Shown here: piece after piece, positions 37,940 through 54,229 of the stretch
Numbering within the stretch: position 1 is the first letter of the stretch
Layout of the letters: the number at the start of each line of letters is the position of its first letter
The notes under the pieces: model-generated
The model's input: the letters and a program-made list of their open reading frames with translations, nothing else
What the model was told of the DNA's origin: nothing
The model's database searches: none
Origin: Cacajao melanocephalus
Lineage: Eukaryota; Chordata; Mammalia; Primates; Pitheciidae
Direction: 5' to 3'
Length of the DNA stretch: 64,000 nt
Assembly: GCA_963573385.1 (NCBI GenBank)
Contig: CAUYLG010005311.1
Location: 62,001-126,000 of the forward strand
Position numbers and translations under genes: made by a program

Positions 37940-38249
37940 AATCAATGGAGATTCTTTTTTTTTTAATTAATATTTTTGCTCTGTTTTGTTTTAGTCCAGT
38001 AATGCATTTTATGATTTTCTCTTGTCACAGTTTACCCATGTGTTTGAAGCACAGAATGCATTATAGCATTAATGCATGCTGCCTTCTTGACCAGAAGTCC
38101 ATATTATAATAATTTTGAAAGGTGAGGCCACTTTGTCACTTACTCTTTTCTATCTTGGGTTTTATTTGTATTTCAAATTCTTTGGATGGAATCACGCTGC
38201 CAGCTGTAAATTTATCAAAATGTGATCTTGTCATTCCCACAGTACTATA
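37940..38249. other. Unassigned sequence
   Basis: Nothing specific is recognised. Confidence 0.4.
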
Positions 38250-38870
38250 CATGTTATTGAGAACATCGTGAGAAATGTTGTCAAATGCTCTACTGATATT
38301 TAAATACCTAGATTATTCCATGTCTAGGAGGGAAATGACTTAACTTTGGCCTGAGTTAGTCTTGGTAAACTCCACAGTCAGTTAATAATCTTTTCTAAAA
38401 TTTGCACCAAAGGGGTGTCAACTTATATAAGCCCGATTTGATGACCATTTAAAAACAGTAGAGTAAATATCATTTATTATGCCAGGAATTCTGCAAGGAC
38501 TTCTTCTCTGTAGCACCTCTCCCAAATTCTTCAATTCTTTAAAATTAGCAAGTGGTTATTTTCCCACCTCTGCACCTTTACCTTCATAAAACATCTATCC
38601 AAAAAGTATTTATTTGGATCTGAGGAAGAGCCTTCATTTAAAAGCTCAAGGTGCCCACAATTATCTGTCTTGAGCTTTCATTTCTTCTTAATTATGTTTA
38701 TCTATTCTATACTTGTCCATTTTAAAGTTATTCTCCTTGATAAGGAAGGACAAAGCATAAAAATTGAATAATTAGGCTTATTCACATCTCTAAACAATAT
38801 CCTTCAGTGGTATCTTATCCTTTTCCTTAACCTTTACATATATATTTGCATGTGCTCAGTCAAGGGCTGC
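38250..38870 (-). mobile_element. Possible very old CR1/L3-like LINE remnant
   Basis: Pieces such as TGTCAAATGCTCTACTGATATTTAA, CTTGGTAAACTCC, ATGCCAGGAATTCTGC, GCACCTCTCCCAAATTC, and CTTGAGCTTTCATTTCTTC through TTCAGTGGTATCTTATCC resemble in order a conserved vertebrate LINE whose minus strand encodes a CR1-type reverse transcriptase. The match is diverged and from memory, so the call is tentative. Confidence 0.35.
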
Positions 38871-38917
38871 CAAAAGAGTTACATTAGTTAGTTTTCAATA
38901 AACTATTATGTATTTAT

Positions 38918-38962
38918 AATAATTAAAAATAAAAATAAATTAAATTAAATATTAAAAATCAA
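38918..38962 (+). repeat. AT-rich low-complexity tract
   Basis: This is a run of AATAAATTAAATTAAA-type sequence without a clear unit. Confidence 0.7.
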
Positions 38963-39194
38963 GCAAGAGAATTCCAAAAGATTCTCTGCAAGTCATTTTT
39001 GACATAAATAATTATTTCATGACAAAAGAGAAGCTCCCAAAATCATGATATCTATTATCTTTTATAGAGGATGGTTTCCTGTTTATAAAATACCTGAGCT
39101 TTTGATTTTTAAAACATCTTGAACAAGCCTGACCAAATGGCTAAACCCTCAAAGTATATAAAAGATCTCTTGAAGATATCAAGAAAATTTGTCA

Positions 39195-39321
39195 GGTAAC
39201 AGAAGTAGTGATCATGATATCAGTATCTAATACATATATGCACTTACCACGTATCAAAGAGCTTTATTAAGCACTTTACATGAATTATCTCATCAAATCC
39301 TTTTAAAAAACTCTGAGGTAG
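39195..39321 (-). mobile_element. MIR, left half of a split element
   Basis: CACTTACCACGTATCAAAGAGC, GCACTTTACATGAATTATCTC and AACTCTGAGGTAG follow the MIR core in reverse complement. The MIR breaks at GAGGTAG and resumes after the LTR. Confidence 0.82.
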
Positions 39322-39758
39322 TATACTGAGTCTAATAGTGTTTCTTTAAAAATTCATGCCCACCTTGAACCTCAGAATGTGATGACCTTATTTAGAAATA
39401 TGGTCTTTGCAGATGTAATTAGAGAATATGAAGTCGCGCTGGATTAGGATGAGCCCTAATCCTATGACTGACGTCCTTACAGAGAAAACAGAAACACGCA
39501 GACTCCCAGGAAGAATGACACGTGAAGATGGAGACATAGATGAGAGTGATACATCTATCAGCCAAAAAACCATGAAGCCCATCAGAAGCTAGGAAGAGGC
39601 AAGGAAGGATCATCTCACAGAGCCTTCAGAGAGAGCATGGCCTGCTGAAGCCTTGATTTCAGAATTCTATTACCTGGAACTCTGAGAAAAAACTTTTTGT
39701 TTTTTTAAGCCATCGAGTTTTTGGTATCTTGTTGTGACAGCCCTGGGAAACTAATACA
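39322..39758 (+). mobile_element. MaLR (MLT1-type) LTR inserted in MIR
   Basis: A 437-bp LTR is flanked by a perfect 5-bp target duplication, GGTAG (39317-39321 and 39759-39763). Typical blocks are ACCTCAGAATGTGATGACC, TTTGCAGATGTAATTAGAG, GGATGAGCCCTAATCCTATGACTG, TTAAGCCATCGAGTTTTTGG and GGGAAACTAATACA. It ends CA; the first base pair reads TA in place of TG. Confidence 0.92.
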
Positions 39759-39895
39759 GGTAGGTACTCTTTGTTATCCCACTTTATAGATTAAAAAACT
39801 GAAGTTCCAGAAGGTTAGGTAATTCATCCAAGATCAAACAGCTTGTAAACTGCAGAAATTGAATGAAAACCAAGGAAGCCTGACCTCAAACCCAG
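39759..39895 (-). mobile_element. MIR, right half of a split element
   Basis: GGTACTCTTTGTTATCCCACTTTATAG and TAATTCATCCAAGATCAAACAGCTTG, then GCCTGACCTCAAACCCAGG, complete the MIR. Joining 39321 to 39764 restores the GAGGTAGGTACT consensus junction. Confidence 0.82.
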
Positions 39896-39904
39896 GTATT
39901 CCCT

Positions 39905-39985
39905 TCCCCGTGTTTGTGTGTGTGTGTATGTATGTGTACATATATAATACACATATACAAATGTAAATACATACACATACGAACA
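39905..39985 (+). repeat. Imperfect (TG)n/(CA)n region
   Basis: GTGTTTGTGTGTGTGTGTATG passes into an ATACACATATACA-type alternating stretch. It is imperfect. Open frames translated through it are artefacts. Confidence 0.9.
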
Positions 39986-42980
39986 CATGCAACCACAAAT
40001 GGCCATGAAGTAGTATAGATATTAGTGCTATGAAAGTTTGGAGGTGATGCAAAAGCATTTCAGGATTCTTCTCAGTTTTCTCTTCAAGGAAGCAGAACTT
40101 GTGCTGGACCTTACATTTTGATACAATTAAATTAAGCCAATACAAATTGGAGGGGTAGGGATGGACAATGGATCACAAGATGAAATGTGATGACTGCTAA
40201 ATGATTCTGGCTATAGCACAGAATCCAGGAAAAGACTAAAGTGAAGAAAACTGGAATGGAGAATGGAGGACAATGGTGGAGCACCATGTACACCAGGAAA
40301 AGGAAGTGTGTCTTTACCAGAAAGGTGCAAATTGCTATTATAAATTAGTATACAGGAGTATTTGCATCCACAAAGAAGACAATGAAAACTGTACATATGA
40401 AAGATGAATCTAGTGACCATTCCGAATATGACCTACAGGGGAACAATGTTGGTGAGAAAGAAACTATTTCAGAGAACAAAGCAATAATAGAAACATAAGG
40501 AAATAAAGGCCTAGATTTGATTGGGAGCAAAGACATCAAACAGTAAGAGAAAGATTTGAGAAATGTTACAAAAGAGATAAATTGATTTCTGATTGACGGC
40601 AATATTAAGAGAAAGGAAAGGAAGTAAACAAGTGCCAGTTATGATATTTAAAAAAATAAAGATAGAAGCAGGATTAGAAAAACTGATTAACAAATTTAGT
40701 TTAACTACCTACATCAAAGATTATCTTAAATATTTCTTTCTAACATGAAAATGGATTAACCCAATTTTTCTCTGTAATTACTATTCTATAAAATACTATA
40801 AATTGTTTTTGTTATATATTATGGTCTTTCTCCTATGTTTACATAATATCCTAAAAGCTAGTGACCTTGTAAGTGAGAAATAAATTCCCAAATTATAACA
40901 TATAACTTGGAAATTATCATTGTCATACATTTCCATAGGAAAAATAGCAATTGGATCAGCCAAAGAAAAATGAACTAGTTTTTACTTCAGATTACTTAGT
41001 GTCCCCACAAATTAATTTATTAGTAATCAAAAATAAGACTGGCATATTTCACAATTTGCCTAACAAACTGATTTTTTATGAGCATGCACGTAGCAAATCA
41101 GGAAGCGATCACCGCATTTCAGGAAGAAGTATTTACCTAGTCAGCAAAAATCAAGATGTCACATGCAATCCTCTCTCTATTCCAAGGGCATGAAAAAGGT
41201 CAAGTTTGTTCAATTTCCTAGCACAAAGCTAACATATATGAAACAAAATATAGTTTCATTGAAACTTAAGTCCAAGAATTTTAATTTTTACAGAAACACT
41301 TCAAAGTTGCATCCAAACACCTACCTGAACTTGACTAGCTGAGTAGAAAATGATAATTGCCAATATATATATATTTCACCAATGTAAGAAAGCACTTTGT
41401 TTTAGTTCCTGTCTCCTCAAGTTATGTGGGCAATGTAATGAAGACGTTATTACATTGGACAATATCTGGCTTATAAGATATCTGAAACATTTACTGACCC
41501 CATGAGACATGCCAGAATAATGGGAGTGGGGAGTATGCTTTATTAATACTAATCCCACACCAAGGCTTTGTGATTCAGATCTTTTTCTACACTGTAAAAT
41601 GATATACAGTTCTCCTCTCCATCCCATCACCATAACAACCATATGTAAATTATTCGTCTAATATCTACTATAACAGATAAGACAACCACCAGGCTTATAT
41701 GGTTTCACTTAGAATTCAAGATCTGATTCTAATTATGAGTCTGCTAAGTTTTAAAACGAAAGGTTAGATGTTGTCCATGTTCTGTAACAACATAATTTTG
41801 AGATATTTCTTGCATGTATTTCTCCATACCCTAACCTCTAAGTTTTATTTGTGTTTCCTTGATCAATATATACCACCACTACTCCCAACACACCTCAATA
41901 TTTCAGTAACACTAAGAATGTTAAAATGACATTTTCAATGGAAAAAGATTCCTATTCAAGTCTGTATTTTATTGCAACACAGACTATTTGATAAGTTAAT
42001 ATCACACAGAGCTGGAATCATTGTCTTCACATCAGTTTTTAATTTCTGCTTGAGGACATGAGTGTGTTACTCTAATCAAATAAAAATATACCCCAACAAA
42101 ATTTTCCACAAAATAAAGAGAAAACTCACTCGTGGAGTTCACTTTTGAAGTTCTCTTCTTGTTGCTTTTTAAGAATCTGTTGAAATTAACACAGACTTAT
42201 TTCAACGAGTATTTCAACCCCAACTAAAATATAGATTTCTTATGGTCAAGAAACATATCTTAAAGTATTTTTATATTCTCCATATTATCAAGTACAGTGT
42301 TAAATATACAATGGAATTTGAGTAAATATTGATTAATTAAAAAGGGGTAATTGTTATTTCACTTTTGGATCTGTAGAAGAAGTGGCCTGGTATTGCTCAA
42401 AAGCAGGAAAAATACTTCGTGACCTCTAAATAAGGACATTTAGATGGAAGAATTTGAAGATAATTTCCGTGTCTTCCTAATAAACAAACCATCTTCTCTT
42501 CACTTTGTAATTTAGAAATCCACAGCAATAGTTTGATTTCAAATACCAACCTAAATGACAGCCCCATCATTCAAACTCTGAGTACAGATGGCTGACATTC
42601 TAGTCAGGCTGAGAGACAGAGCTCTGCATTTGTTAAATTTGTAAAGGTCTTTATTAAATGGTTCCTTTATTAAAGGATCTACTGCTCTTTCAAAAAAAAT
42701 CCTAAATGCTGTCAAAATATTTTATGTTCCAATTATTTTTTAAATTATGAAAATATATGCATCCAATTGAATTTTAAAAATTACTCTTCCATTCACGTGC
42801 CCCACTTTTCTACAAATTTATTTAAAAAAGTCATCTCTTTGAAAGCCAAAACAACATTAGAGATCTCATATCCATAAAAATCCCTCATAAAAAGTTCATT
42901 GCTACAATTTCCAAAACTTTCAGAACCTGTAAATTAACTCAGAATCTACTGAAGAGATAATTAGGAGGCAATAAAAGAAA
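39986..42980. other. Long unassigned sequence
   Basis: About 3 kb without a gene or a repeat family I recognise. 40220-40700 has purine-rich segments with no clear family, possibly an old LINE tail. A short (TA)n lies at about 41363-41374. Open frames are under 90 codons and lack domains. Confidence 0.4.
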
Positions 42981-42981
42981 A

Positions 42982-43200
42982 TGGACATGGAGTTAGACAC
43001 AACTAGATTCTATTCATGGCTCTTCCACTTACTAGCTCTAAACTTAGGCAAGTTACTCTGGACTCTCTTTTCTTCACAGGTGAAATGTGAGGTAACTGAC
43101 TCTACTTCATAAGGTGGTTGTGAGAATCAATGTAATCATACACATTCAGTGACTATCACAGGACCTGGCACATATCTACTCAATAATTGCTAACATTTAC
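42982..43200 (+). mobile_element. MIR
   Basis: The MIR reads in sense from the tRNA-like side: TTCATGGCTCTTCCACTTACTAGC, GGCAAGTTACTC, AAGGTGGTTGTGAGAATCAATG, then GACCTGGCACATATCTACTC and AATAATTGCTAACATT. Confidence 0.88.
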
Positions 43201-43866
43201 AACTTGAGGGAAAAATAGGTGAGAGTGGAGCATGAGAAAGAAAGGGAGAAGTGGGAGAAGAGATTTTCAGGAGCATCGTTTTCTTTCTTAAAGACATGGC
43301 ATAGGTGTTCTGGTCATAGGCAGCTCATTGAGGGGTTCAAAACATGGTCAAGTATGTGATTTGATTGACTGAGTAAGTGAATAAAGGAAGAGAAAATAAA
43401 AGAACTAAACGATAAAGAAAAGGGACAGAAAGTAGAAAAAAAGAAACAAGTTAAAAAGAGTTATACTATTTAACTTAGGAACAAGTGAAACAAAGAAACA
43501 CAAACTACAAAGGAGTAGAGCATTGTCACCCACATCAGTAAATACTAGCAAATGTACATTGGGTTAAATATAATTTGAAAGACTAAACTGAATAAATGTG
43601 ATTCTAACAATGCCTGAGAACAGTTTCCAAATTAAAACAACTTGTCTACCTTCATAAAGTCACATGTGAATATCAGAACTTATCATCTTTTACCATGGAT
43701 GCACAATTACTTCAATCTTTGGTATTCCATGCCTAAATCCCAGATCTGGGTAAACTATGAATAATAATGGTTTTGCTCTGCTTTTATTTGACCTATTTTC
43801 CCCCACGTTAAAAACTGTCATTTTTAACTCTATATATTGTTTATGCCAATCATATAAAAATGGATT
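43201..43866. other. Unassigned sequence
   Basis: Purine-rich at 43205-43450, otherwise without recognisable features. Confidence 0.4.
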
Positions 43867-44175
43867 TAGCCCAACACGGTGGCTCACACCTGGAATCCCA
43901 GCACTTTGAAAGGTCGAGGTGAGAGGATAGCTTGAGCTCAGGAGTTCAAGGCCACCTTGGGCAACACAGAAAGACCTCAACTCTGCAAAAAGTTTAAAAC
44001 TTAGCCAGGCATGGTGGCATGCACCTGTGGTCCCAGCTACTTGGGAGCTGAGGTGGGAGGATTGCTTGAGCCTGGGAGGTAGAGGCTGCAGTGAGCCATG
44101 TCTATGCAACTGCACTCCAGCCTGGGAGACAGAACGAGATCCTGTCTCCAAAAAAAAAAAAGAAAGAAAAAGATT
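43867..44175 (+). mobile_element. AluJ-like element
   Basis: The full Alu has J-type positions such as GAGCTCAGGAGTTCAAGGCC and GGGCAACACAGAAAGACC. It is strongly diverged. The tail is A-rich with GAAA units. Flanks ATGGATTTA and AAAGATTTA suggest a short target duplication. A 169-codon minus-strand frame across it is an Alu translation. Confidence 0.92.
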
Positions 44176-45039
44176 TAAAGCAAAACAAACATCATCCAAA
44201 AGTGAACTGTAAGAGGGACTCTCGAATCAGAGTGGTTTGGCAAGAATCAAAGAAAGAAAAAACAACATTTGTAATTTCTCAGGGACCTAGGTTACAATGA
44301 CCACACTTTCTCAATTACTACACTGCCCTTAAGCAATGAAGTTTATATACAAGTTGATTATGTTTTTGTTCACTGGAATCTAAGATGCTTCCTATTGTCA
44401 CAGAATTTTGAAATACTTATGACTTAGGCAACAGCTGCAACTTTAGATGATTTTCAAATGAGCTAAATACAGAAATTTGTGAAAATGAATTATGAACATG
44501 CAAACACATAACAGACAATTCAGCTCACCGGGTTTAAGATGCTGCTGGATTTTTCTAAAATTGTTTTCCTTTATCTCTATTTCATTTACTTAATAAATTA
44601 TGACTAATTTTCTGAACTTCTTGCCATTACATTGGTTCATATTATATAATTTCATAATGAAGATGAGAAAATATGTTATGCTTTATCACCACATTAATTA
44701 GAACCAGGCTTTTTTAAGGTAATATAACTTACCCACTTTGTTAGGAATGAACCTGTTATTTTTGGCTAAAGAATTTTAATCTGAAGAATTTTCCTATAGA
44801 CCCACATTTAAGGACAGTCATACAGAAATGGCAATTCGTGTACAGATACTTGGAAAGTGAACTTCAGAGTATGTTCTGTATAGTAAATATACTTACAGAT
44901 TCTCCTACAGACACAGCTTCTTGATGATAACAAATATAGCATATGGAAGATTCAAACTATTCATTATTAATCTATTACCCTAAATCATTACCAATCTGAT
45001 GTCTTTCAGAGTCTTTAGATTGGAGATTTTGCTTTCATC
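44176..45039. other. Unassigned sequence
   Basis: No gene or repeat family is recognised. Confidence 0.4.
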
Positions 45040-45300
45040 CTCAATTAGGTATAATGCAATGGAAAGCTGGAACTTGCAAGCAAGATGAGGCCATGAATGG
45101 CCAGATGCACCATGTTAAAAAGTTTAGAGCTTTGGAGGGTTTTGAACAGGAGAATAATACATCTCAAGACTTATTTTTGAAAAGCATCCTCTGGTGGCAC
45201 TGGAGAGTTTGGATTGAGAAGGCATAAGACTATCAATAGGGAAGCCAGAGAAACAACATTGAAATAATCAGGTAAGAAAAGGTACAGGCCTTGAAATAAA
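45040..45300 (+). mobile_element. L2 fragment
   Basis: ATAATGCAATGGAAAGCTGG, GGAGGGTTTTGAACAGGAG and AAAGCATCCTCTGGTGGC, then AGTTTGGATTGAGAAGG, follow the same L2-like 3' region seen at 12585 and 54230. Confidence 0.65.
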
Positions 45301-45737
45301 GCACTAGTTGCAGAAATATGGAAATAGGAAGAGAGACAGATGAGAGAAAGTTAAAGAATATAAATTTAGGATAAGAATCTGGGTGTAGAGCTTGGCAGGT
45401 TGGCAGAATTTTTATGACATTCATAGATATAGAGAAAAAATAAAAAAGAAATATCAGGGTACAGAAAATTTTTTTTCAGTTTTTGACTTTGAGAAATATC
45501 CAACCAGTGATGCTCAGTAGACAATTGGCTATATGAAATAACACCTACTTTTCATGCGTTTAAACCAACCTTTTAAATTATTTCTGCAATGGTGTATGTC
45601 TCTGAGAAGGAGATCTAGGTGTCAGGAAGTTCTTTCAAATTCAAACTAAACAACAACAAAGGCAATTCTAAATAGAACTTGCTGAGAGAGAGAACAATTT
45701 ATCCCGTCCCCTAGAAAGAGAACAGAGACACTGAAAA
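45301..45737. other. Unassigned sequence
   Basis: No feature is recognised, apart from possible further decay of the L2. Confidence 0.4.
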
Positions 45738-45925
45738 GAGCTAGATTTTAGAGCCAGATTTAGGTCAAATTGGGTCAAATTCCAGCGCCGGTATTCACTA
45801 ACTACATGAGCTTAAGCAATTTACCCAGTCTCAATCTCTTCGTCCATAAAATAAGGTATAATATCAAACTTAGGTTTACTGGGATAAATACTTTAGATGA
45901 TGCACATAAAGTCCCCACACAGTGC
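45738..45925 (+). mobile_element. MIR
   Basis: AGAGCCAGATTTAGGTCAAATTG, then ATTCACTAACTACATGAGC, TTAAGCAATTTACCC, CTTCGTCCATAAAATAAGG and GATGCACATAAAGTCC follow the MIR sense strand. Confidence 0.78.
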
Positions 45926-46827
45926 CTTCCCCTTTCTAAAAATACTATCTAAATTTAATCACTGTAATTAGCTTACTATTTCAGTTCAGTGGCTCACTTC
46001 CTGATAAAGGCAACATACAGGACATATTTTTTTTTTAAATGATGTCTGGAATCCTCCCAACCCTGGAAAGCAAAAGGTTTAGTTAAGACTAGAAAAATGA
46101 TAAATGATAAGAACAGGTAGCTAACAGATTGTTCTCTTTGTTCTCACTATTTTCACTTCCAAGCTTTTCAGAGAACTCCAATTGCTTTGTTTAAATTTTT
46201 TTAAAAGATAGAAGACTGGTTTTCTCCTAACACTGGAGCTTCACTATGAATCTTCATTGTCATCCTTCATCTTTATCCATTATGTAAATGAAAGCATTGT
46301 TGCAAGGTTTATGTACTATTCTTAAACATTTTTCTAATTAGCAAATTTCATCATTTTTTCTTTCTTCCTGTCAGGACTGTATACAAAGCTAGTCCAAACA
46401 TCATTTTCCCAAAAAGTAAAAAGAGATCATTTGGAGATAAGAGGAAGGAAGAGACTAGGACATTCTGCAGAAATAAGCTCATTATCTAAGTACTAGTGTG
46501 TTCCATTGAGACGTCCACAAGAAAGCACAGATTTTGGCTCTCAGACCTCTCCTGTTACCCAGTCTTGATATTCTCTTCTCCAGCTGACTAATCCTTCTTG
46601 AAAAATTAACATAGAAAACAGAAGAATTTTTATCTGCCTTTTATGTTTGCCCCTAAAGAGAGGCCTATAGCATATAGGATGCTGGATGGAATTCAAAGAT
46701 ATCAGTGGGATAATTCTTTGTCAGTTTTCAAAGTCTCAGTTTCAAAAAACCTATGCTATATTAGATCACATCACTAATTTACCTAAATTCTTACATTTCT
46801 TTGTCATAAAATGATTGCAAATTTTAT
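45926..46827. other. Unassigned sequence
   Basis: Nothing specific is recognised. Confidence 0.4.
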
Positions 46828-49339
<2,512 letters not shown>

Positions 49340-49545
49340 CTTAAAGATAGTATCTAGAAGTAAACTCAATATTCCAGGTGTAGTACAACCAGCAGAGAAC
49401 AGAGGTAACTTTACTACATTTGATCAAGACAATACTTTTATGAGTATAGCCTAGATTTGCATTAGCATTTAGAGCAATGATGACACATCTATGTTAAACT
49501 TATAATCAACTTAAATGATAAAGCCTTTTTCACAGTAGCATGTCA
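49340..49545 (-). mobile_element. L3/CR1-like LINE remnant
   Basis: CAATATTCCAGGTGTAGTACAACC, AGCAGAGAACAGAGGTAAC, then TTGCATTAGCATTTAGAGC matches the reverse complement of a CR1/L3 3' region, including the equivalent of CCAGAGCAGAGTACAGTGGG. Confidence 0.55.
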
Positions 49546-51443
49546 AAAAAATTCAACCAGTAAGGGTGTGATAAAGCATATTAAATAATAGCAATGTCAG
49601 TCCTTTAGAGTAATGTTATAGACCATGGCTAAATTTACATAAGAATAGAAGAGGCAATTTGACCATATTTATAATTTTAGGGTTAACCAAGTTTATTTTT
49701 TTTTCCAATACATCCCTCACTTAGCCAATGATCATTACTTCATTTCTGAGTTCAAGCTTTTGATTTCTACTAAATCATTTGAAAAAAATAGTGCATTAAG
49801 CTTTCAAGCATGGCTAGAAGAGGAAATTTTGACAGAGAATAAGAGAGAAGCATAATGAAGAGAACTATTTGGTTAGAAATATATAGAATAAAATGAACAG
49901 AAAGGCTACTGAACAAGAAGGTTGAGATCACTAAAGTCACTAAAGAAAGGTTCACTAGATCCAACGTGTTCATTAAAGTTAATTCTGTTAATTACAGCAC
50001 TAAAACTTCTATCCAACACTCCTTGCACTTCCCAAAAAGGCACACAGATGATGATTTCCACATTTTTGAAAGACAACATGCTTCTCCAATGGTAAAAGCT
50101 TCAGAGTCATGACAGAAGAGGAAACATGCCCAGATCTCATTATTGTGGGTGGAGGTTTCCTGGATATTACTGGAGTACAACAAAAAAGAACTATTTGAAT
50201 AATATGAACTATGTTCATTAATTTTCTGTATTTCATAATTAATTTATTCAAATCAGTTTTCCTATTTACTAGCTTCTAATGTGAAAAAGACTTAAGGATG
50301 CAGGAGAAAAGGTAGAGAGAGCTCAAGGACTTATTTTCAGGATTCAAGAGTTCATAATCACCCTAAGGTTAAAGTTGGAAGTATTTAGTGCTACTAAATA
50401 CTTTTGTGCATATGAATTTTTACTCCAGGTTTACCAGGCAACAGAAGCCTAAGATGGCAGTTTGGATTGCTTTCATGGCGAGGAGACTATAAAAATAATC
50501 ACTCAACAGCCCAGTCCAACTTTCCTTGAATTGTGTTAGTTTGACTGTCACATTGCAAATTCCTAATAGCTATCATGTAACTCATTTCATCTTTAGATTC
50601 ATACCTGGTTGCAAAAATTAGATCTTACCAACAACAATAATAAACACAGAGGGGCTCTGCCTCACCATAGTCAGAGAAATGCAGGGAAAAAATGCCTGTC
50701 TTGTATATATGCTTTGTTTTTCATTGAGATATAAATATATTTATATGTACAACATCCAACACAGGTCATCGTATCTTTGGTGGTAGACAACAAAATATAA
50801 AAAGGTCTATCTTCTCTATTTCATTTTTCTGTAAGCACCAGTAAGACTGCTGTGAAGGCTTACTTCCTAATTACTTCTAGATAATCAAATTAAGTTGTGT
50901 GTCTATGTCAACAATGATGTGATATGACATGATAAGAGAGGATGACCCTGTGTTGTGACACAATGCCCTGACACAATGCCCTGACCATCACTCAGAGATG
51001 CAAAGCTGGGTGATAAAGAGTTCTATATTTTAAGAGCTACTGAGTTGATTCAATTTTCCCAGTGTGATTTACCTCCAAGAACGTTAGAGATGACCAGTCA
51101 AAAGAATCACAGACAGAAATGATGATTGTTTTTTCTTTTGTTCTGCCAAATCTGCTTGGAAATTCTGAGAAGACTGATCTACACACGACAGTTTAAAAAA
51201 TAGCACTTTGTTTCCTCCACTTAAATTTAGTTTTTGCATCACATCACTACGGTTGTTTATTCTTCTTGCACTTTGAGTTTCTAGACTGTTCTATTTGTCA
51301 TGGATTTTGACGCTTCTTATTGTCGAACAGTTTGAAAGTACATTTCCTTTCCTTGAGTCATATTCTCATGGGATTCTGTCAGTTGGTCAGGTCAGTTGGT
51401 GTTTTTATTCAAGTTGAAGTTCGTACCTTGAAGATTTTAGATG
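49546..51443. other. Long unassigned sequence
   Basis: No gene or repeat family is recognised. A perfect 13-bp tandem repeat (GACACAATGCCCT twice) lies at 50957-50982. Confidence 0.4.
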
Positions 51444-53009
<1,566 letters not shown>

Positions 53010-53085
53010 TTTTACTTTATTGAGCATTTACCTGTCCCAGATCCTATGCTAGGCATTTAAAACATAATTACTCACTTTTTTCTAT
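53010..53085 (-). mobile_element. MIR fragment
   Basis: TACTTTATTGAGCATTTACC, ATCCTATGCTAGGCATTTAA and TAATTACTCAC match the reverse complement of the MIR 3' half. Confidence 0.7.
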
Positions 53086-53261
53086 CAATGATATAAAGTA
53101 GTTAGCATAATATGTATAGTATGAATATAAAAATTAACATTTTTGGAATAAAACTAGTTTACATAATAAGTAGCAAAGCTCGTAGGAATTTGTCTGCAAA
53201 GCCATTTCTTTAGATTAAACCATTTTTCCTCCAAGGAATCAAAATGTTCAACATTACTCAA
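53086..53261. other. Unassigned spacer
   Basis: No feature is recognised. Confidence 0.4.
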
Positions 53262-53400
53262 GTGGGCATCAGGAGACCTGAGTCTAAATCCATGCTTTAT
53301 TCACAGCTTACAGACATTGGATAACTGCCTAAGACTTCATTCCTCTTCTGTAAAAGAGAAAATGTAATAATACCCTATTTTATAAAGCTGATGATCAAAT
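53262..53400 (+). mobile_element. MIR fragment
   Basis: CATCAGGAGACCTGAGTCTAAATCC, ACATTGGATAACTGCC, TCCTCTTCTGTAAAAGAGAAAATG and ATAATACC follow the MIR sense strand. Confidence 0.65.
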
Positions 53401-53425
53401 TATTAAATATACATAAAAATCTTTG

Positions 53426-53749
<324 letters not shown>

Positions 53750-53917
53750 TTATGAACCCTCAATGTGTCACTTGTAAACTGAGACAACAAAGAGTGTTTC
53801 CACTGTAGTTCTATGATATTCTGTCTTGTGATTTAGCAACTTCTATATGTCTGTCCTGCTTCGAATAGCTCACAGCTCCCATGACTAATCCAGGAGTGAC
53901 CCAAAGAAGAGCCTGAC

Positions 53918-54115
53918 TTTTTTTTTTTTTTTTTTTGAGACAGGGTCTTGTTCTGTCGCCAGGCTGGAGTGCAGTGGCTCATGCCTGTAATCTCGGCACT
54001 TTGGGAGGCCAAGGCCAGCGGATCACAAGGTCAAGAGATCGAGACCATCCTGGCCAACATGGTGAAACCCCGTCTCTACTAAAAATACAAAAAAAAAAAA
54101 AAATAGCTGGGCATG
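53918..54115 (-). mobile_element. Alu with 5' inversion (twin-priming structure)
   Basis: A T19 tail (53918-53936) and 40 bp of Alu 3' end in reverse complement (GAGACAGGGTCTTG...GTGCAGTGGC) pass directly into sense Alu left-arm sequence (CATGCCTGTAAT...GGGCATG). The right end stops within the left/right arm linker. The whole unit is flanked by a perfect 9-bp duplication, GAGCCTGAC (53909-53917 and 54116-54124). Shared bases at the switch (CAGTGGC) give a microhomology. A single flanking duplication shows that the two opposite segments went in together, as in twin-primed 5' inversion. Confidence 0.88.
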
Positions 54116-54229
54116 GAGCCTGACGTTTTAACAAGTAATTAATGCCAGGTCAAGTTCAGCAAAGAGAAAGGCTATAGTATCAGGTAACCATAAGAATCAT
54201 GAACAAAGTACCAAGGTAAAGAGAGAGAG

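Noticed and set aside
43690..44199. Longest open frame in the window (169 codons, minus)
   Set aside because: It is the translation of an antisense AluJ and its flanks; no protein family or conserved exon structure.
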